NCBI GenBank assembly: GCA_002840095.1
Contig: PGZL01000007.1
Coordinates: 169,375 to 233,374, forward strand
DNA: 64,000 nucleotides
Direction of reading: 5' to 3'
Source of the DNA: Gammaproteobacteria bacterium HGW-Gammaproteobacteria-1
GTDB lineage: Bacteria > Pseudomonadota > Gammaproteobacteria > Thiohalomonadales > Thiohalomonadaceae
The translations under genes and the position numbers were made by a program. A model generated the notes under the pieces. It did not search any database. It saw only the letters and a program-made list of their open reading frames with translations, and had not been told where the DNA came from. How positions within the stretch are numbered: position 1 is the stretch's first letter; every line of letters starts with the position of its first letter. Of this stretch, positions 63,601 through 64,000 are shown one piece after another.

Positions 63601-64000
63601 ATGCGCGCATCCCGCACCCTGATCGCCACCGTCAAGGAAACCCCGGCGGACGCCGAAGTCATCAGCCACCAGCTCATGCTGCGCGCCGGCCTGGTCCGCA
63701 AGCTGGCGGCCGGCCTCTACACCTGGCTGCCGCTGGGCCTGCGCGTGCTGCGCAAGGTCGAGGCCATCGTGCGCGAAGAGATGGACCGTGCCGGCGCCCA
63801 GGAGGTGCTGATGCCGGCGGTGCAGCCGGCCGAGCTGTGGCAGGAATCAGGCCGCTGGGACCAGATGGGCGAGGAGATGCTGCGCCTGAAGGATCGCCAC
63901 CAGCGCGAATTCTGCTTCGGCCCGACCCACGAGGAGATCATCACCGATCTGTGCCGCAACGAACTGCGCTCCTACAAGCAGCTGCCGGCCAACTTCTACC
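63601..64000 (+). CDS. proS: Prolyl-tRNA synthetase, N-terminal part (cut by window end)
   Basis: The visible 133 residues start [20 protein letters not shown] and include [20 protein letters not shown] and the class II text [14 protein letters not shown]. This matches the bacterial-type (long, editing) ProS. The gene runs off the right edge of the window. Confidence 0.96.
   Translation, partial: MRASRTLIATVKETPADAEVISHQLMLRAGLVRKLAAGLYTWLPLGLRVLRKVEAIVREEMDRAGAQEVLMPAVQPAELWQESGRWDQMGEEMLRLKDRHQREFCFGPTHEEIITDLCRNELRSYKQLPANFY

Overview
This is a high-GC chromosomal segment of a Gammaproteobacterium. The evidence is EttA, PssA, a MelA-like suite of gammaproteobacterial families (DUF6763-like, DUF3106, DUF3619, UMF1-type MFS), the order ilvI-ilvH-ilvC-pssA-leuA, and REP/RAYT elements. 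A free-living, respiratory, possibly sulfur-oxidising Chromatiales-like lineage would fit (c-type haem chemoreceptor, bacteriohemerythrin, RND efflux, several c-di-GMP proteins, MotAB), but the exact taxon is my inference. No rRNA, tRNA or CRISPR array was seen.

Layout. 0-4.6 kb: RND efflux permease and its periplasmic adaptor. 4.8-8.0 kb: a haem-type chemoreceptor and a PAS-GGDEF protein. 8.1-22.3 kb: core-like genes (ettA, a RAYT transposase with REPs, YhcH-like, TrpB2-like, a Lon-like protease overlapping a UspA-like gene, pcm, a GGDEF-EAL protein, a DUF2914 protein, a haem-oxygenase-fold enzyme, YbgA-like). 22.3-36.4 kb: a lower-GC accessory island bounded by inverted copies of a roughly 300-bp dispersed repeat. 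36.5-43.3 kb: MotB/MotA, MFS, an outer-membrane barrel, an ECF sigma/DUF3619/DUF3106 operon and TatD. 43.3-52.5 kb: a toxin-antitoxin locus whose toxin is broken by a MITE, an M16 peptidase, an ABC-2 exporter, hemerythrin, DUF4412, a second GGDEF-EAL protein and YjdM. 52.5-62.4 kb: murI, prfC, rimI, a type-4 uracil-DNA glycosylase and the branched-chain amino acid/phospholipid cluster leuA-pssA-ilvC-ilvH-ilvI, all on the minus strand. 62.5-64 kb: a DUF4124 protein, a MIF-like tautomerase and the start of proS.

The island is the most interesting part. Its left end reads like an integron cassette array with no integrase: a strong promoter, a 25-codon leader ORF that crosses a GTTGGGC core site and is translationally coupled to the first cassette gene, then small genes separated by attC-like sites whose R''/R' boxes pair across cassettes. 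Its right end carries two tandem, diverged, membrane-anchored DUF4041 plus GIY-YIG (T5orf172) proteins preceded by two small membrane genes, a plausible uncharacterised defence-type operon.

A second theme runs through the core. At least seven intergenic spots hold hairpins whose two arms are tandem arrays of a 7-, 8- or 10-nt unit (GTTCAAG, GTTGCAA/GTNACAA, CGCAGAGA, CGCCAAGA, about 10 nt GCGAATGAAC). They share an architecture but not a sequence. One-armed versions occur elsewhere, one inside the uracil-DNA glycosylase gene, and one array supplies the stop codon of pcm.
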